Shown: positions 49,691 through 62,784, counted from the stretch's first letter. The stretch: 64,000 nucleotides of DNA from Ceratotherium simum simum (GCF_000283155.1 NW_004454166.1:13112070-13176069), one strand, 5' to 3'. Notes: generated from the sequence alone by a model not told the origin. Numbers and translations: made by a program.

Positions 49691-51856
49691 CTGTGAGGAC
49701 GGCCTCCGTATGACTGCCCTGCCCACACACCTCGCTCCTGGTCCCTGGGCCGTTCCCATTCCCAGGCTTCCCGTCCTGAGGAGCAACAAGGGGCTTACAG
49801 GGTTTCAGTTTTCCAAATACTTTCACACCCATTTCTCCTGCTCTGTTCATTCTGACTGGGCCTCGCGGGCAGTGTTGCTGCTCCCATTTCACAGATTGGT
49901 AGATTAGACTCCAACAACCATGCCCAAGTCACACAAGCCTCCAAACGGGGTGATGACCCCAGGCTCAGCGCAGAGCATCCTACCCCTGCCCACTGGCCGG
50001 CATGACTGGGGAGGAAGGTGAATTACAGGTGATTCACTGGGGGGAAAAAGTCCCACTTAATCACTCTTGTCTCTAATTTACTGACTATAGGTATGTTCCT
50101 ACCCGTTGAGATAATCTTCATAAACACTCCCCACAGCTCCCATGTTGGTAGATTTCCTCTTAGGAAAGAGACGGTGCAGAAAACCCTCCTTCCTCCCTGA
50201 TTAATTCTGCAACATCAGAAACCTGAATAATGAGACTTGGGTATTTATTACCATATTCCCTCTGTTCTAAGATGACACGATTGATTTAACAGGTGTTTCA
50301 GAAAAATTTTAAAGAAACAGTACATCCAAAGTACCCTTTGATTTCGAAGGTTGTGCTGATTTCAGAAAAGTTAAAATGTGGGACGCACGCTTTTCAGAAC
50401 TGAGGAAACGTAGTAAATGACTTCCTCTCACTTTTGCAAAAGGTGTGGGCTGGAGTGTGTGCACGTGATGTCTAAACGCCCTTCCAGCTTGACAGGCAGC
50501 CACCCCTGGGTTAATTATTAGCAGGAAAACAGGAGTGGGCCACCTCATTTCCTGAGGCCAGGCCCTGGGTTTGGCCTGGGGCCTCTCCTACCCTGACCAA
50601 CAGCTCTCCTTCCAGGGAGAGCCTGAGAGTGGCCGGCTGGCCCCAGCCCCTGCCAGTCCCCACTTCCACTGCACCTGCCCCCAGGGATCTCAGAACCACG
50701 AGGGCTCCTAATACAGGCTCAGGTTCCCTGCAGCCCCGGGAGGCTGGGCTTCTCAATGAACTCGGGCTCAACCAGACCCTTACCTGCTCCCCTTCGGGGG
50801 GAGGCACATGTGCTGGATCTAAGCCAAGGATCTCATGAGGACAGCCATGGGGTGTGGGGAACCGATAAACTGGGGGAGCACCCTAGGTGTGACAGGGGCC
50901 TGGGTCTCCAGGAGGATCCAGGACAGCCTCACAGCATCTAACCCGTGAGGTTCTTTCAACGAGCCATGGGAGGTGCTTGGGCAGAGCAGAATCTACCTCC
51001 ATGGCTATGAAAAAACCAGCTGGCTCTGACCCTCCAAAGGCGGCTCACCCTGGAAGGGAAGGAGGAGAGGGCAGCTCGGCAGAGCAGCTGCCATGCAGGG
51101 CGCGCTGATGCGCTCACGTCAGGTAAAACAAGCCGACCACCTGCGCTGCTTGTTGAGGGTGTATTGTTTTTTTTTAAGTTGCGCTGATAATGTCTATACA
51201 CCCACACAGCCTACTCTTTCTCGCCACCCCGCCACCAAACATTTGTCCAGGTATTTCAAACACTTCACTGGCGTTTTTGCTTACGGTTTCACAATATTCC
51301 ACCTAGTGGAACCATAACCATGGCCGGGTGTTCGGATGACTTCTAATTAGTAGGGCTCAGACTTCCAGAAGCGCCCAAGTTAACCCGGAGAGGGAAGGAG
51401 GAGCTCGTGAGCAAGGGCTGGTACAAACATCATGGCAGTGGGGCCCAGATGAGCCCTGATTAGGACCAAAGCACCCGAGATGCACGGCAGCAAGGGGACA
51501 GGAAGGGGCCAGACCACCCCTAGAGGAAAATCGCAGAACAGATGAGCAGGTAATCGATGACAACTTGGGGAAAACCACCAGATTTATTGTGTTGTCTTTT
51601 CTACCAGGCAGAACAATCTTTCTACACTGAGAAGGATGGAATTAAAGGGGATGGGAAGGCATGTCCTGAGCATCTCCCATGACAGACTCTCTACACCTGT
51701 CCTCTCTCTTGACTCACACCCAAGAGAATCAGGCTAAAAACTGTAAGGACCATGCTCAAGGTGACCCAGTGCAGAGTGGAACCCAAACCCAGCAGCTCCT
51801 GAGAGAGTCACGCTCCTCCCAGACATTGAACTACCTGCCCTGGTCTTTTGTTGTTG

Positions 51857-52084
51857 TTGAGGAAGATTAGCCCTGAGCAAACATTTGTTGCCCATCCTCT
51901 TCTTGCTGAGGAAGATTGGCCCTGAGCTAACACCTGTGCCCATCTTCCTCTACATTATGTGGGACGCCGCCACAGCATGGCTTGATAAGCGGTGTGTAGG
52001 CCCATGCCCAGGATCCAAACCTGTGAACCCCAGGCCGACGAAGCAGAGCGTGCGAACTTAACCACTACGCCACCGGGTCTGCCC
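51857..52084 (-). repeat. ERE SINE
   Basis: A minus-orientation copy with GAGGAAGATTAGCCCTGAGC, GGGACGCCGCCACAGCATGG, and the head reading ACTACGCCACCGGGTCTGCCC. It lies directly against the poly-T end of the minus-strand LINE-1 that follows. Confidence 0.93.
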
Positions 52085-52085
52085 A

Positions 52086-53265
52086 CCTTTTTTTTTTTAT
52101 TGTGGTAAAACAAACAGAACCATAAAATTTGCCATTTTAACCATTTAAAGTACACAATTCAGTGGAATTAATTACATTCACAATGTTGTGCAACTGTCAC
52201 CAGTATTTCCAAAACTTTTTCATCACTCCAAACAGAAACTCTGCACCCATTAAGCAATAACTCCTCATTCCCTCCCTCCTCTAACCTCTGGCAACCTCTA
52301 CTTTCCGTCTCTATGAATTTGCCTATTCTAGATATTTCATATAAGTGGAATTATACAACATCTGTCCTTTTGTGCCTGGCTTATTTCACTTAGCATAATG
52401 TCCTCAAGGTTCATCCACATTGTAGCATGTTATCAGATCTTCATTTCCTTTTAAAAAAGACTGAGTCATATTCCATTGCATGGACAGACACATTTTGTTT
52501 ATCCATTTATCTGTTTGACACTTGGGCTGTTTCCCCCATTTGGCTATTGTGAACACTGCTGTAATGAACATCTCTGCACAAGCATATGTTTGAGGCCATT
52601 TTCAACTCTTTTGGGTATACACCTAGGAGTGGAATTGGTGGGACATATGGTCATTCCATGTTTAGCTTTTTGAGAAAACACAAAACTTTTCTACAAAGGT
52701 TACACCATTTTACATTCCCACCAGCAACGAAGAGGGTTCCAAGTTCTCCACATCCTCACCAATACTTTTTTATTACAGCCATCCTAGTAGGTGTGAAGTG
52801 ATATCCCATTGTGGTTTTGATTTGCATTTCCCCAACGACTAATGATGTTGAGCATCTTTTTAGGTGCTTATTGGCCATTTGGAGATCTGCAGAGAAATGT
52901 TTATCTGAGTCCTCTGCCCATTTTTAATTGGGTTGTTTATCTTAATTTGGGTTGAGTTATGAGAGTTCCTTATATATTCTGAATGTTAAACATTTATCAG
53001 ATATGGTTACCAAATATTTTCTCCCATTTTACAGGCTGTCTTTTCACCTTCTTGATAATGTCGTTTGATGTACCAGTTTTTAATTTTGATGAAGTCCAAT
53101 TTATCTACTTTTCTTGCTCGTACTTTTGTGTCATATCCAAGAACCCACTGCTAAATCCAAGGTCATGAAGATTTACTCCTATGTTTTCTCCTAAGAGTTT
53201 TATGGTTTTAGCTCTTATATTTAGGTCACAGATCCATTTTGGGTTAATTTTTGTATAAGATGTGA
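52086..53265 (-). repeat. Old LINE-1 3' region, antisense
   Basis: Starting from a poly-T run, the plus strand reads the reversed L1 3' UTR and ORF2 end: TCATATTCCATTGCATGG, GGGTATACACCTAGGAGTGG, TTTGATTTGCATTTCCCC. About 1.2 kb, diverged and not coding. Confidence 0.92.
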
Positions 53266-53319
53266 GGGAGTGGCTGCCATGGTCTTTCTGACCAGGGTCC
53301 CTCCCCACACGATCCTCTG

Positions 53320-53460
53320 GCAGAGCCAGCATCACTGCACTGGACCATGAACTTCACAAAGGCAGGATCGTTTAAAAATCACCAATGTGGTGTAGGCAGC
53401 CGGCCCAGTGCCTGGTACCCAGCAGGGGCTCAATAATTAACTGAGATGAATGGATGGTTG
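53320..53460 (+). repeat. L2 or MIR 3' end
   Basis: CCCAGTGCCTGGTACCCAGC then GGGGCTCAATAATTAACTG: the shared 3' motif of L2 and MIR. Confidence 0.6.
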
Positions 53461-53530
53461 AGTGGATCGACACTGGGAGCACACTCCACCCCCGACCTGC
53501 TTCTCATCACTACTGCAAAACCACCCACAG

Positions 53531-53568
53531 CTGGCTGAAAGACTTGTTTGTTGGCTGAAAGACTCGTT
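53531..53568. repeat. 20-base-period tandem duplication
   Basis: CTGGCTGAAAGACTTGTT and TTGGCTGAAAGACTCGTT follow each other with period 20 and two differences. Confidence 0.85.
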
Positions 53569-54009
53569 CATAACAAAGAAGTAGTTCTGATAGACTAAAC
53601 ATTTAAGGACTAAATTTATCAACAACTACACTCACACATTCCTATCAGTTAAACTAAAATGGTCCAAGATCTAACCAGTGCACGTAACTAAGGACAAGGC
53701 AGAGGGTCCCAGCCCTGGAAAGCTCAACCTGTCCTTACGAGTCTCCTAGTTCAAGTCCCTCATCGCACAGACAAGGAAACCGAAGGGCCGATGGAGGCGG
53801 TGACTTGCCAAAGCCTGGGCTTCAACTCCCAGGGCTTTCCCCACCAAACACAGGCCTCAGCGATCGCCCACTGTAGACAAGCACCAAAACCGCGTGAGGT
53901 TAGTCTGAATTCCCTCAAATGGTAGGAGTGGTCCTCTTGCTCCAAAACCTCCCAACAACAAAAAACGCACCCTGGGTCCTCGATCTCATTCTCTGACACA
54001 AGGACCACC

Positions 54010-54410
54010 CCCCTGCCCTCCTCACGTAGCCCCTCACCTGCTCACTTTGCCTGCCCCCTTTCGTGTTCCTGGGTTGTGCCAAGCTGGTTCCCTCTGCTCA
54101 GAGCTCCCCTCCCACAGACATCCTCTGCCTGGCTCTTCTCCTTTTCTTCAGACCTCATCAGTGAGGCCTTCCCGATCACTCCTCCTCTCCTTTACTCTTT
54201 TTCTCCTTAGTGTTAATCACCACTGGACAGTTAAATATTTGTTTATTGCCTGTCTCCTCCCAATTCCCACATTCCTGCCTCCCACCAGAATGGATGTTCC
54301 TTAAAGGCAGGGATTTTATTAGTTAACTGCTGTATCCCTAGCACCCGGAACAGTGCCTAGCAAACATGAGGAGCTCAATAAGTATCTGCAGAATGGATAA
54401 GCGCCATACT
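54010..54410 (+). repeat. L2 LINE 3' end
   Basis: TGAGGCCTTCCCGATCACTC, TTAAAGGCAGGGATTTTATT and AACAGTGCCTAGC, then a CTCAATAAGTATC end. Confidence 0.8.
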
Positions 54411-54784
54411 CAGCATGTACCACATCGCTAAGCATTACAGAGGGGAAAGCAGGCAGCTCCAATTCGCAGGTGAGCACGGCTGGACCCGGCAGCCACAGGG
54501 GCCCACAGGCTGTCCCAGCTCCTGAGCCTGTGACAGAGCAGGCAGGGCTGGGATATTGTGGGTGATCAGACACCCTCACACGTCTCAGTCAAGCCTGAGA
54601 TGCTGGCAGCTGTTACTCTGCTGACCTGGCCATAGAAAATAGAGTCTCTCCCCAGAGGCCCTTAATAAATGCTTGTGAAATGCACAAATGAATGAATAAA
54701 CAGACAGCTAATGTACACAGGGCTGACACCGCACTTTTACGAGGCTCCTGTCAGCGTGTCATTCCAACAATGCTAGGAGGTGGT

Positions 54785-55170
54785 TTGACCGAGTCCATTT
54801 CTAGGAACCTACTGTCAGGACATATCCAGACATGAAATCAAGTTTTATTTGCAAAGATTTTCCTCCCAGAGACACTGAAAATTACCAAAAAAGTTAATTT
54901 CCGACTTCTGAGGGCCAGTTAAAAGTCAGTCACAAAATAGCCACAAGATATCCATGAAGACTTCATAATGACATGGAAAATGATTAGAACATTAAGTTAA
55001 AAAGGCTAGTTATAAAATTGTATCTCCAGCACAACTATTTAAGACATAAAAGAACACACATGATCATGAAAATATAATTGCTGGTTTTTCTATCCTTTCA
55101 ACTTTCCTGTATTTCCAAATTTTCTATAATGAGCAATAATGAGTTGGAAGAAAGAACTTAAAAAAAAATG
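54785..55170 (+). repeat. Probable old LINE-1 3' end
   Basis: An AT-rich stretch with ATGACATGGAAAATGATTAG and a terminal TTTCTATAATGAGCAATAAT, resembling old L1 3' ends. Diverged. Confidence 0.5.
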
Positions 55171-55454
55171 CTGTCATTTAAACCTGATGCTTTACTGGTG
55201 CCCAGGGTGTGTAACTGCTTAGATCCCCATTCATTCTGGCTGCCTCCTCCCCATTCGTGTTCTCCGGACGCTGCCTCTTCCTCTTACCCAGCGTGCCCTA
55301 GCACCTGGCCCCAACAGCCCTCCCAACCCTGCCATCGCTCGGGCCTTGTGAGCCACACCTGCAACCAGTCCTGCCCAAGAAATCCTGCTCCAAGGCTGGC
55401 CTGCCCCACCCAACACTCTCCCGGCCTACAGACCACAGTCCAGGCCCGACGACT

Positions 55455-55630
55455 CCACTTCCCAGCTCTGTGGCTTTGAGCAAGTTATTTTACCTCTCTG
55501 AGACTCCGTTTCCATCTCGGAAAGTGAGGTTGACCCCAACTCACAGGGTTCAGGGAACTAATGGCCCCCACCTCACAGGGCCCTTCTGAGGTGAAGGTTC
55601 AACGTGCTAATGGCTGTGAATGTGCTCTAG
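55455..55630 (+). repeat. MIR
   Basis: CTGTGGCTTTGAGCAAGTTA, TTTTACCTCTCTGAGACTCC and CTCACAGGGTTCAGGGAACT. Confidence 0.85.
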
Positions 55631-56589
55631 ACCCTGCCCTGTGTTGGGTCCCCATCTCTGGTTCCACCCAGCCTCATGAAGCTGAACCTCTTTATCCTCA
55701 ATCTGCCTAAGTCTGGGCACCCATCAGCTCCTAAGGGAGCAGGAGAAAAGCAGGTTTGCTCGTGGATCTTAGATCAACATGACGGTTTCTTGGCTGAAAT
55801 CCCCATTCCCCCACTGAACCCTCTACTCCTTCAGAGAGCTCACAGCCTAGCTCTTGCTCCTCAGAGCTGACCCCCAAATCCAAATCACTCCTGAGTCCCC
55901 ATTCTATCTTCTGAAGACATTCCTGACATTTTTACTCGAGGTCTTGCAACTCCTTAAACCATCTTCCCCGTCCACACTCTCCCCGGCACCCCAACTCAGT
56001 GCTCTTAGTCACAGGGTTTCACACATTCTTCCTTCATGAGTGTTCTGCATTCACCCCTCTTTATAATGCCTCAGGCATTTAGTGAGCCCCAACTGCGCCA
56101 GGCTCCACGGCAGGAGATGGGGTCCAGAGGTGAGTAAAAGGCTGTCTCAGGTCCCTGCTCTCTGAACTCAGAGGCTAGTCAGAGAGATGCATGAATAATC
56201 AGAGAATCACCTCGCAGTGAGGTAAGTGCTGTGAAGACAGGTGTGTGCCACTGGCTGCTGGGGCCTTGTCTAGGGTGTGACCACAGCTCAGCCTGGGAGA
56301 GAGAAACACAGCTTCTAAAGGGATTCTAATGGCAAAGCTAGACCTTGAAGGATGAAGTATCAAACGACAAAATCAAATCACCCAATACTTACCCCAAAGC
56401 CCTAAGGGGCCCCTACTGCGCCTTGTCCATCGCCATCCACAGTCTGATTCCAACCTAACCCGCCGGATTCCAGACACCTGGGCGCACCTGCCACTCCAGT
56501 GTCTCCACGGAGCTGGGAGAAGGCTGTGCAGCCGTGCTTCCTTTGCTTTTCCTACATCCTCTTCTCCACGAGCCCTCCCCACCGTAAGT

Positions 56590-56735
56590 CATGTTCCGGA
56601 CCACTGCCACTCAACGTGCGGTCTCCAGACCACACCTGCATCACCCGAGTGCTTGTCAGAAATGCAGACTCTCAGGCCCCACCCTGAGCTACGGAATCCG
56701 CCTCCTCTCGTGTGCACATAAAAGGTTGAGAGGCT
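56590..56735. repeat. MER5-like hAT element
   Basis: GCGGTCTCCAGACCACACCT, GTCAGAAATGCAGACTCTCA and GGCCCCACCCTGAGC. Confidence 0.75.
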
Positions 56736-56969
56736 CTGCTCTCCACCCGAGTCCAGCTTCCTCGGGTCTCTGGCTCCCTCCTCCTCAGCTCCGCTGACCT
56801 TCATCACATCCCACACACCCCACGGCAGCACCACTTCAGCCCCACCCTGCCCAGGGCAGCACGCACAGGTCACACCATCTCAGACCTCCGGCTCCACCTG
56901 TGGACAAACGTCACACCGTGGTCCTTCTGTCAAGCCTGCTGAGAGGGAGAGATGGCAGGCATTGCTGAC

Positions 56970-57150
56970 AACCAGCACTTCCTGGGCAATTATGTGCCAC
57001 CGGGAGAAGCTTCTGTCACCATGGGATCTTCACCCGACCTTGTGGGGTGGAGATACCTGTCATTCTCAGTGTGGAGATGAGGAAATCGAGACATTAAGAG
57101 GCTCAACCGGGGTCACAGAGTGGTGAGTGGTGGAGGGGGGTGCCCCAGGC
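56970..57150 (-). repeat. MIR
   Basis: Reversed MIR with AGTGTGGAGATGAGGAAATC, GGCTCAACCGGGGTCACAGA and a GTGAGTGGTGG segment. Confidence 0.75.
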
Positions 57151-58204
57151 TTTAACCTGCTCCAGAGATAACAATGACCACCACAGCCTCGCAGAGAAAG
57201 CTCTGTGGGAGGAGGCTGGGGGTTGAGGAAGCACATTCGCCTTTTAAGCTGGGAACAGTTTGGCCAGGACCTAGGAATGTGGGGAAGATGGCAGAGAACA
57301 AGCAGGAGAGGGAGGCAGAGGCCAGGTCATGAAACTCTCCAGTGACAAACCAAAGAGCTTAGGCGACAGGAGCAATGAAGTTTTTAGAGCAGGCTGGTCA
57401 AAGGTGGTTCCACCTTTCCCTGACATCCATCCCATCCCATTCCCTCTCCCCCAGAAACCTGACTCATCACCATCTGGGACACGCTTCTCTGACCCTCCCG
57501 CTGCAGCAAACGCAGTCAGACTCTTCCAGGTGTGCGAGGCTCCATCTCCCGCCCTCCACCCTCTCTCCTCCCCCAGGCCAAAGGCCAGGTCCTCCACAGC
57601 CAAGCCTTCCTAAGAGTCACAAAACGTGCCTTACGTGCTCCTCAAGGTCCAGCTGCCAGGAATCCGGTCCCTCCTCTCCCAGGATTGGGAGCCCCTTCCT
57701 CAAGGGCTGGAGGCACAGGCTCCCCCTCCAAGCCCAGTCTTCCCACATCAAATCATCAGTTTCCACACTCACCCCCTAGAGAAAGACCCGAGACTCACCT
57801 CCTTCCCCTTCAGCCAACATCCTAAGGAGGCCCAAGGGGGTCTGGGGGATGGAGCTGAATAAGAGACAGTCTTGGCCCTGGAGAAGCTCACAGGAGGGAG
57901 CCTGGACCCTGAGTATGCACCCCTTTAAAGGGAAAACATTCTCATGAGCCCCCACCGCATCCGTTCGCACACCTGGACCTATTTGGTAACTCTTAAGAAA
58001 CTGAAGCCTTTCTTAGTCTCTGAAAATGTCTTTTGTTAGCAAATAATCACTGCAACAAGGAACCCACTTTATTATGATTGAAAAAATTTAAGATTAACTT
58101 TGTATAAAACAGAAAATGTTAAAATTATAACACAAAATTTAAAAATTCTTTCATTATTTGTAGACTGAAAGTATGTTGGTAGAACTTTATTTGTCAAACA
58201 CAGA

Positions 58205-58350
58205 TCTAGAGTCGGGCTACTCGCCGTGTGGTCTGTAGATCAGTCTCAACACCACCAGGGAGCTTGTTAGAGATGGAGAACGCAGGGCTCACCCAGGGCC
58301 CTAGCATCAGAATCTGCATTTTAACATGAAAGCTCGGGAAGCCCTGGCTT
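58205..58350. repeat. MER5-like hAT element
   Basis: GTGGTCTGTAGATCAGTCTC, GGGAGCTTGTTAGAGATGGA and CATCAGAATCTGCATTTTAA. Confidence 0.75.
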
Positions 58351-59229
58351 AGAGCACATGGTTTGCGGGGTTGGGGGTAAAGAGGGGGGAAAGGAAGGCC
58401 AGATGGAGCCAAGTTACATGCAACCTACAGAGAATGAGGAGATCTTACGTGCTTTTGTAGGGAACAGTCTCTGGTAGTAAAGTGAAGGAGATAACGACGT
58501 GCGGGGCCTACTGGTGCCAGTAAGAAAAGTGCAAGCAGATGGGAGAAGCCTAGGGACTGACCAGTTTTCCCTGGGGTGGTAAGGAGGGACGGGTTGGAGG
58601 AAGTTCTCTGAGGTGTGATGGGCAGGCTGTGTCCAGGGCAGGTGTGGGGGTGACTGAAGGGGGACCCTGGGGTTTCTAAGCTGGAAGATTGTGTGACTTA
58701 TGGAAAGGGTGTTTTTAAGGAGGAAGGTGCAGGGCTGTTTTTGATGTGCAGAGGAGGGACCAGGGGACACTCAGGGGGAGATGTTCAGATGTCATATACA
58801 CAGGACTTCAACTGCTCAGAGATGACCAGGCTGGAGACACAGACCAGCAAGCCCCTGACGATGGGATCAGGTGAGTTCACCCAGGAAGGCCTGCGGGACA
58901 ATAAGAACAGAGGAAAAAGGGAGCAGACAGCAGAAGATGAGCCAAGGTGGGCTGGGAGGCAGGAGCAGAGAGCCGCTCACAGAAGCCCTGGCACAAGGGA
59001 AGGGCAACCGGCCAGGCGCACAGAGACTGAATGGGCTGAGTCGTGTGAACCGGCCACTGGTCTTGAGGAGTGAGTAGTCCCTGGCCATCACAGCAAGGCT
59101 AGTGTTCGTCAAGGGGCAGCTCGGGAAGCCTAGGGATGGTGGGCGGGGCATGCAGGGGGTAGATGCAGCTGAGACTGCTATACAAATACCTCAACACCCT
59201 ACCTGAGGTTGCAAGTCCCTTTAATCAAA

Positions 59230-59737
59230 ACGATCCCTCTCCATACACCCATCTTCATGGCAGCATTATCTACAACAGCCAGAAGGTGAAAGCAACCCAA
59301 GTGTCCATCAATGGATAAATGAACAAATGTGGTATATACGTTCAATGGAATATTTTTCAACCTTAAAAAGGAAGGGAATTCTCGCACATGCTACAACATG
59401 GATGAACCTGGAGGACATTACGCTAAGGGAAATAAGCCAGTCACAAAAGGACAAATACCACATGATTCCACTTATACGAGGTACATAGAGTAGTCAAACT
59501 CATAGACAGAAAGGAGAAGGGTGGTTGCCAGGGGCTGGGGGGAGAAGGGAATGGGGAGTTAGTGTTCAATGGATACAGAGTGTCAGTTTTGCAAGATGAA
59601 AAGGGTTCTGTGGATGCCTGGTGGTGCTGGTAGCACAACAATGTGACTATACTTAATGCCACCGAACTGCACATTTAAAAATGGTTCAGATGGTAAATTT
59701 TATGTTATGTGTATTTTACAACAATTAAAAAAAATTA
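59230..59737 (+). repeat. Old LINE-1 3' end
   Basis: L1 ORF2 and 3' UTR phrases (GTGTCCATCAATGGATAAAT, CATGGATGAACCTGGAGGAC, GGTTGCCAGGGGCTGGGG) end in ACAACAATTAAAAAAAATT. An ERE is inserted at its tail. Confidence 0.9.
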
Positions 59738-59739
59738 TG

Positions 59740-59985
59740 TCGGGGCCGCCTGGTGGCGCGGTGGTTAAGTGCACGCACTCCGCTTCGGTGGCCCGGGGTT
59801 CACAATTTCGGATCCTGGGCGCACACCGACGCACTGCTTGTCAAGCCATCCCGTGGCAGCGTCCCATATAAAGTAGAGGAAGATGGGCATGGACGTTAGC
59901 CCAGGGCCAGTCTTCCTCAGCAAAAAGAGGAGGATTGGCATCTGATGTTAGCTCAGGGATGGTCTTCCTCAAACAAACAAAAAAT
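59740..59985 (+). repeat. ERE SINE
   Basis: A plus-orientation full copy with head GGGGCCGCCTGGTGGCGCGG, body AAAGTAGAGGAAGATGGGC and tail CTTCCTCAAACAAACAAAAA. It is inserted immediately after the A-rich end of a plus-strand LINE-1 fragment. Confidence 0.94.
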
Positions 59986-60537
59986 TGTCTTTCCTTCATT
60001 ATAGGTACTATAGAAAAATCTGAACTCCTGGAATTGAACAGCTGTCTGTGTTAAGAGAGGTGAGAGCAAATCTTTTTCGATGACTATAGACTATTCCTCC
60101 AGCAGGCTTGGTAGGGAAAGGGAAGGGAGTAACTGGGCAGTGACCTAAAGGTGAGGCCAGGCTCGGAGAAGGCTTTTTTCCAGGTGATGGGACGACACTC
60201 TTCAACTGTGAGTGGAAAGGTGAGCCTGAGCCAGAAGACACTCATTTTCTCAGACTGGAGGAAAGGGAGGAAGAGGAGCAGACCCAGAAAATGAAGGAGA
60301 GAGGGGTAAAGGTGAGGAGGCTCCCACCAGATGGCCTTGAGCATCTCAGGGCCACAGATGGTGGGCTCACCTGGAGAGGTGAGGACAACAGGTAGGAGAC
60401 CTGGAGAGAGTGGAACGGTCAGGTTGGCTGGTGTGGGAGTAACATGGGAGGACAGAGGGCTGGTGAGACTGCAGGGAGGGCCCAGCTGGCTGCAGAGCAC
60501 AGAGCACATTATCTGAAACTATCACTAACTAAGCGTG

Positions 60538-60737
60538 GGGCAGTGGTCCTCAAAGGATGGTCCCTGGTCTCTGGACCAGTAGCGTCACCCAGGAGCTCGT
60601 TAGAAATGCAAATTTTCGGGCCCCACCTGAGAGTCTGATTCAGACCTACTGAATCAGAAACTCTGGAGGTGGAGCTCAGTAGGCTGTGTTTTAACAGGTG
60701 ATTCTGATGTGCTGAAGCTTGAGAAACACTAGTACAG
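60538..60737. repeat. MER5A-like hAT DNA element, near full length
   Basis: It opens with CAGTGGTCCTCAAAGGATGG and closes with TTGAGAAACACTAG, approximate terminal inverted repeats. Between them are GTTAGAAATGCAAATTTTCG and the GATTCTGATGTGCTGAAGC segment typical of MER5. Confidence 0.85.
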
Positions 60738-60974
60738 AATACAGAAATTCAATGGGAAATATCTATCATCTTTTTTATATGAAAATGAAAAAAAAAATCT
60801 GTCTAGCAACTTCCACATAAAAGAGCAAGAAATGTCTAACTGCTTCAATGCCAATACAACTTATTTTGATAGTTAGAGAAATGCCAAAGGACGTTAACAA
60901 AATAATAGAAATGTACAGCCCATCTAATAAACTTCCTTAGATGAGATCTAGAAAACACACCTAAGATCTGGGGG

Positions 60975-61140
60975 CTGGAAAATGCACAACATTGGTACCA
61001 GTCCTTGCTCTGCAGCTGACCACCTGTGTGCCCTGGAGCATGCGATATCCCTTTCAGGGCCTCAGTTTCCCCATCTATAAAGAGGAAGCTGGAAAAGGTT
61101 CTTCTGAGGTCCCTTCCAGTTCTGATACTGTGTGATTCTT
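60975..61140 (+). repeat. MIR
   Basis: TGCTCTGCAGCTGACCACCT, GTGTGCCCTGGAGCATGCG and GGCCTCAGTTTCCCCATCTA. Confidence 0.8.
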
Positions 61141-61461
61141 TCTGTCCCGTAAAAAGTGACCTCAAACTAAATGCTTCTGCATAGCTGTGCCTTGGGAGAG
61201 GAAAAGAACATTTTAACCAGTAACACATAATATCACAGTTAACTAGAGAACCTTAGTTTAGTAGCCCAAAGTGTAGTAAGTGCTAGTATCTTGCATTCTA
61301 AGAACTAGAACATTCCTTCACTAACTGGCTTTTCCATTAAAGCCACTGATGCCTAGACTTATAAAAATACTGTACTGCATTGGACTGTGTTCATGAAGTC
61401 CACAAGACTGGGATGCCGCAGAAAAATATCTCTATACATTCACATTTTCATCCTATAATAC

Positions 61462-61514
61462 TTTTTATTCCTGGAAGGCAGGGTAAAATATTTTTTATTC
61501 CAGGAAGACAGGGT
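61462..61514. repeat. 30-base-period tandem duplication
   Basis: TTTTTATTC-TGGAAGGCAGGGT and TTTTTATTC-AGGAAGACAGGGT-like blocks (61462-61484 and 61492-61514) differ at two positions. Confidence 0.85.
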
Positions 61515-62784
61515 TTGTATTTTTTGCTAGGCAGAAAATGAGTTAAAGAACTGTACTATATGAACCCCAGGGCCTGCCCCCTCGGACTGGAGTATCTGGG
61601 CACCCGACATTGCAAATCTCGACTTCCTGATAAACGGCCCCGTATTGACCTTGTAACCGGGATCCCTCGACGCTGGTTTCCTGCCTGATTCTTCTGCATC
61701 CAAGTCCCTGTCTGCACCTACTGGTCATCCAATGCCCATCCTCTCGTGCCTGGGTCCCCACTGCCACCTGCTTCCCCACCTCTGCCAAAGGCTGGTGACT
61801 AGGTTCTGATCTCAGAACGAGGGCCGGGAGAGGCACGTGAGCATTTGCGCAGGAGGTACAGGTGGAAGTGTGAGCACTGCAGGAAAAGAGAAGATAAGGC
61901 CTAGGGAAACTCTGGTCCCCTGCCCCACCTCACTCACACACCCTGGCTCTTAAATTCCAATAGAATTGGGTTAGTGGGAAGCACAGCTGGCTCGTTTGTT
62001 CCCCTTGTGCATCCATCACAGGCCCCGTCCCTCCTCCTCCATCCAGCCTGGGTATGTAAGTGATGTTCCAGGCTCTGCCAGTCCCCGTGGCAGGAAGGAG
62101 CAAGCAAGGCAAAGCTGAGAGAAAGCTGGTGGAGCAGGTGCAAAGCTGAGGAGGGGCATGCCAAGGGAGATGCGACTACAGAGGTGCGTGTGGACCAAAG
62201 CCACGAACATGGGCCCAGCACGCAATGCCAAGGAGATCAGTTTTGTCTTTATCCAGGCAAAGGATTCCTGGTGCTAGAAGGGTTTCTGGGCTGATCCTCT
62301 GGCACTGATCTCCAACCTCAAAGTCACGTTTGCCCAGGGAGTCCCAGAGGAGGCTACTCGATTAGATGTAATTCTCAACAGCACTCCCTTTATTCTCAAA
62401 ATGTTTGGATGATAAATTCTAGTTGCCTTATTCTTGGGCCCCTAGGCCTGCGAAGTTCGAGTCGCAGTGAGAGAAGGCTGTTCGGCGTTGGGAGGGACCA
62501 GGTTGAGTCTCACCCCTCATCAGATGTTCCATTCTCCTCTCCAGCATCCCTCCCAAGCCATCACCCAGCATCTGCTTGTATACCTGCAGAGACAACAGGC
62601 TCACTACTACTCCTGAGGAAGCCTCTCTTTTGGGGGGAAAGCTGTGCTATAAAAATAGCAAGATTTAAACCTATAAACAGTGTGACTGCAACTAAATAAT
62701 AGCCTTCAGCAAGGAAAGGAGTAGGAGTGGGGGAAACTAGAAAACCTGCTGACTTTTTTCCTTCCACCTCCTTTCATCTTACCA

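Noticed and set aside
55168..57900. GC-rich pyrimidine stretch as a possible promoter or gene
   Set aside because: Frames on both strands are short and unrelated, CpG is not enriched, and parts are MIR, MER5 or old repeats.
59740..59830. tRNA-like head at SINE starts (also at 11083 and 63464)
   Set aside because: The B-box-like sequence belongs to the ERE SINE head; there is no complete cloverleaf, so these are not tRNA genes.
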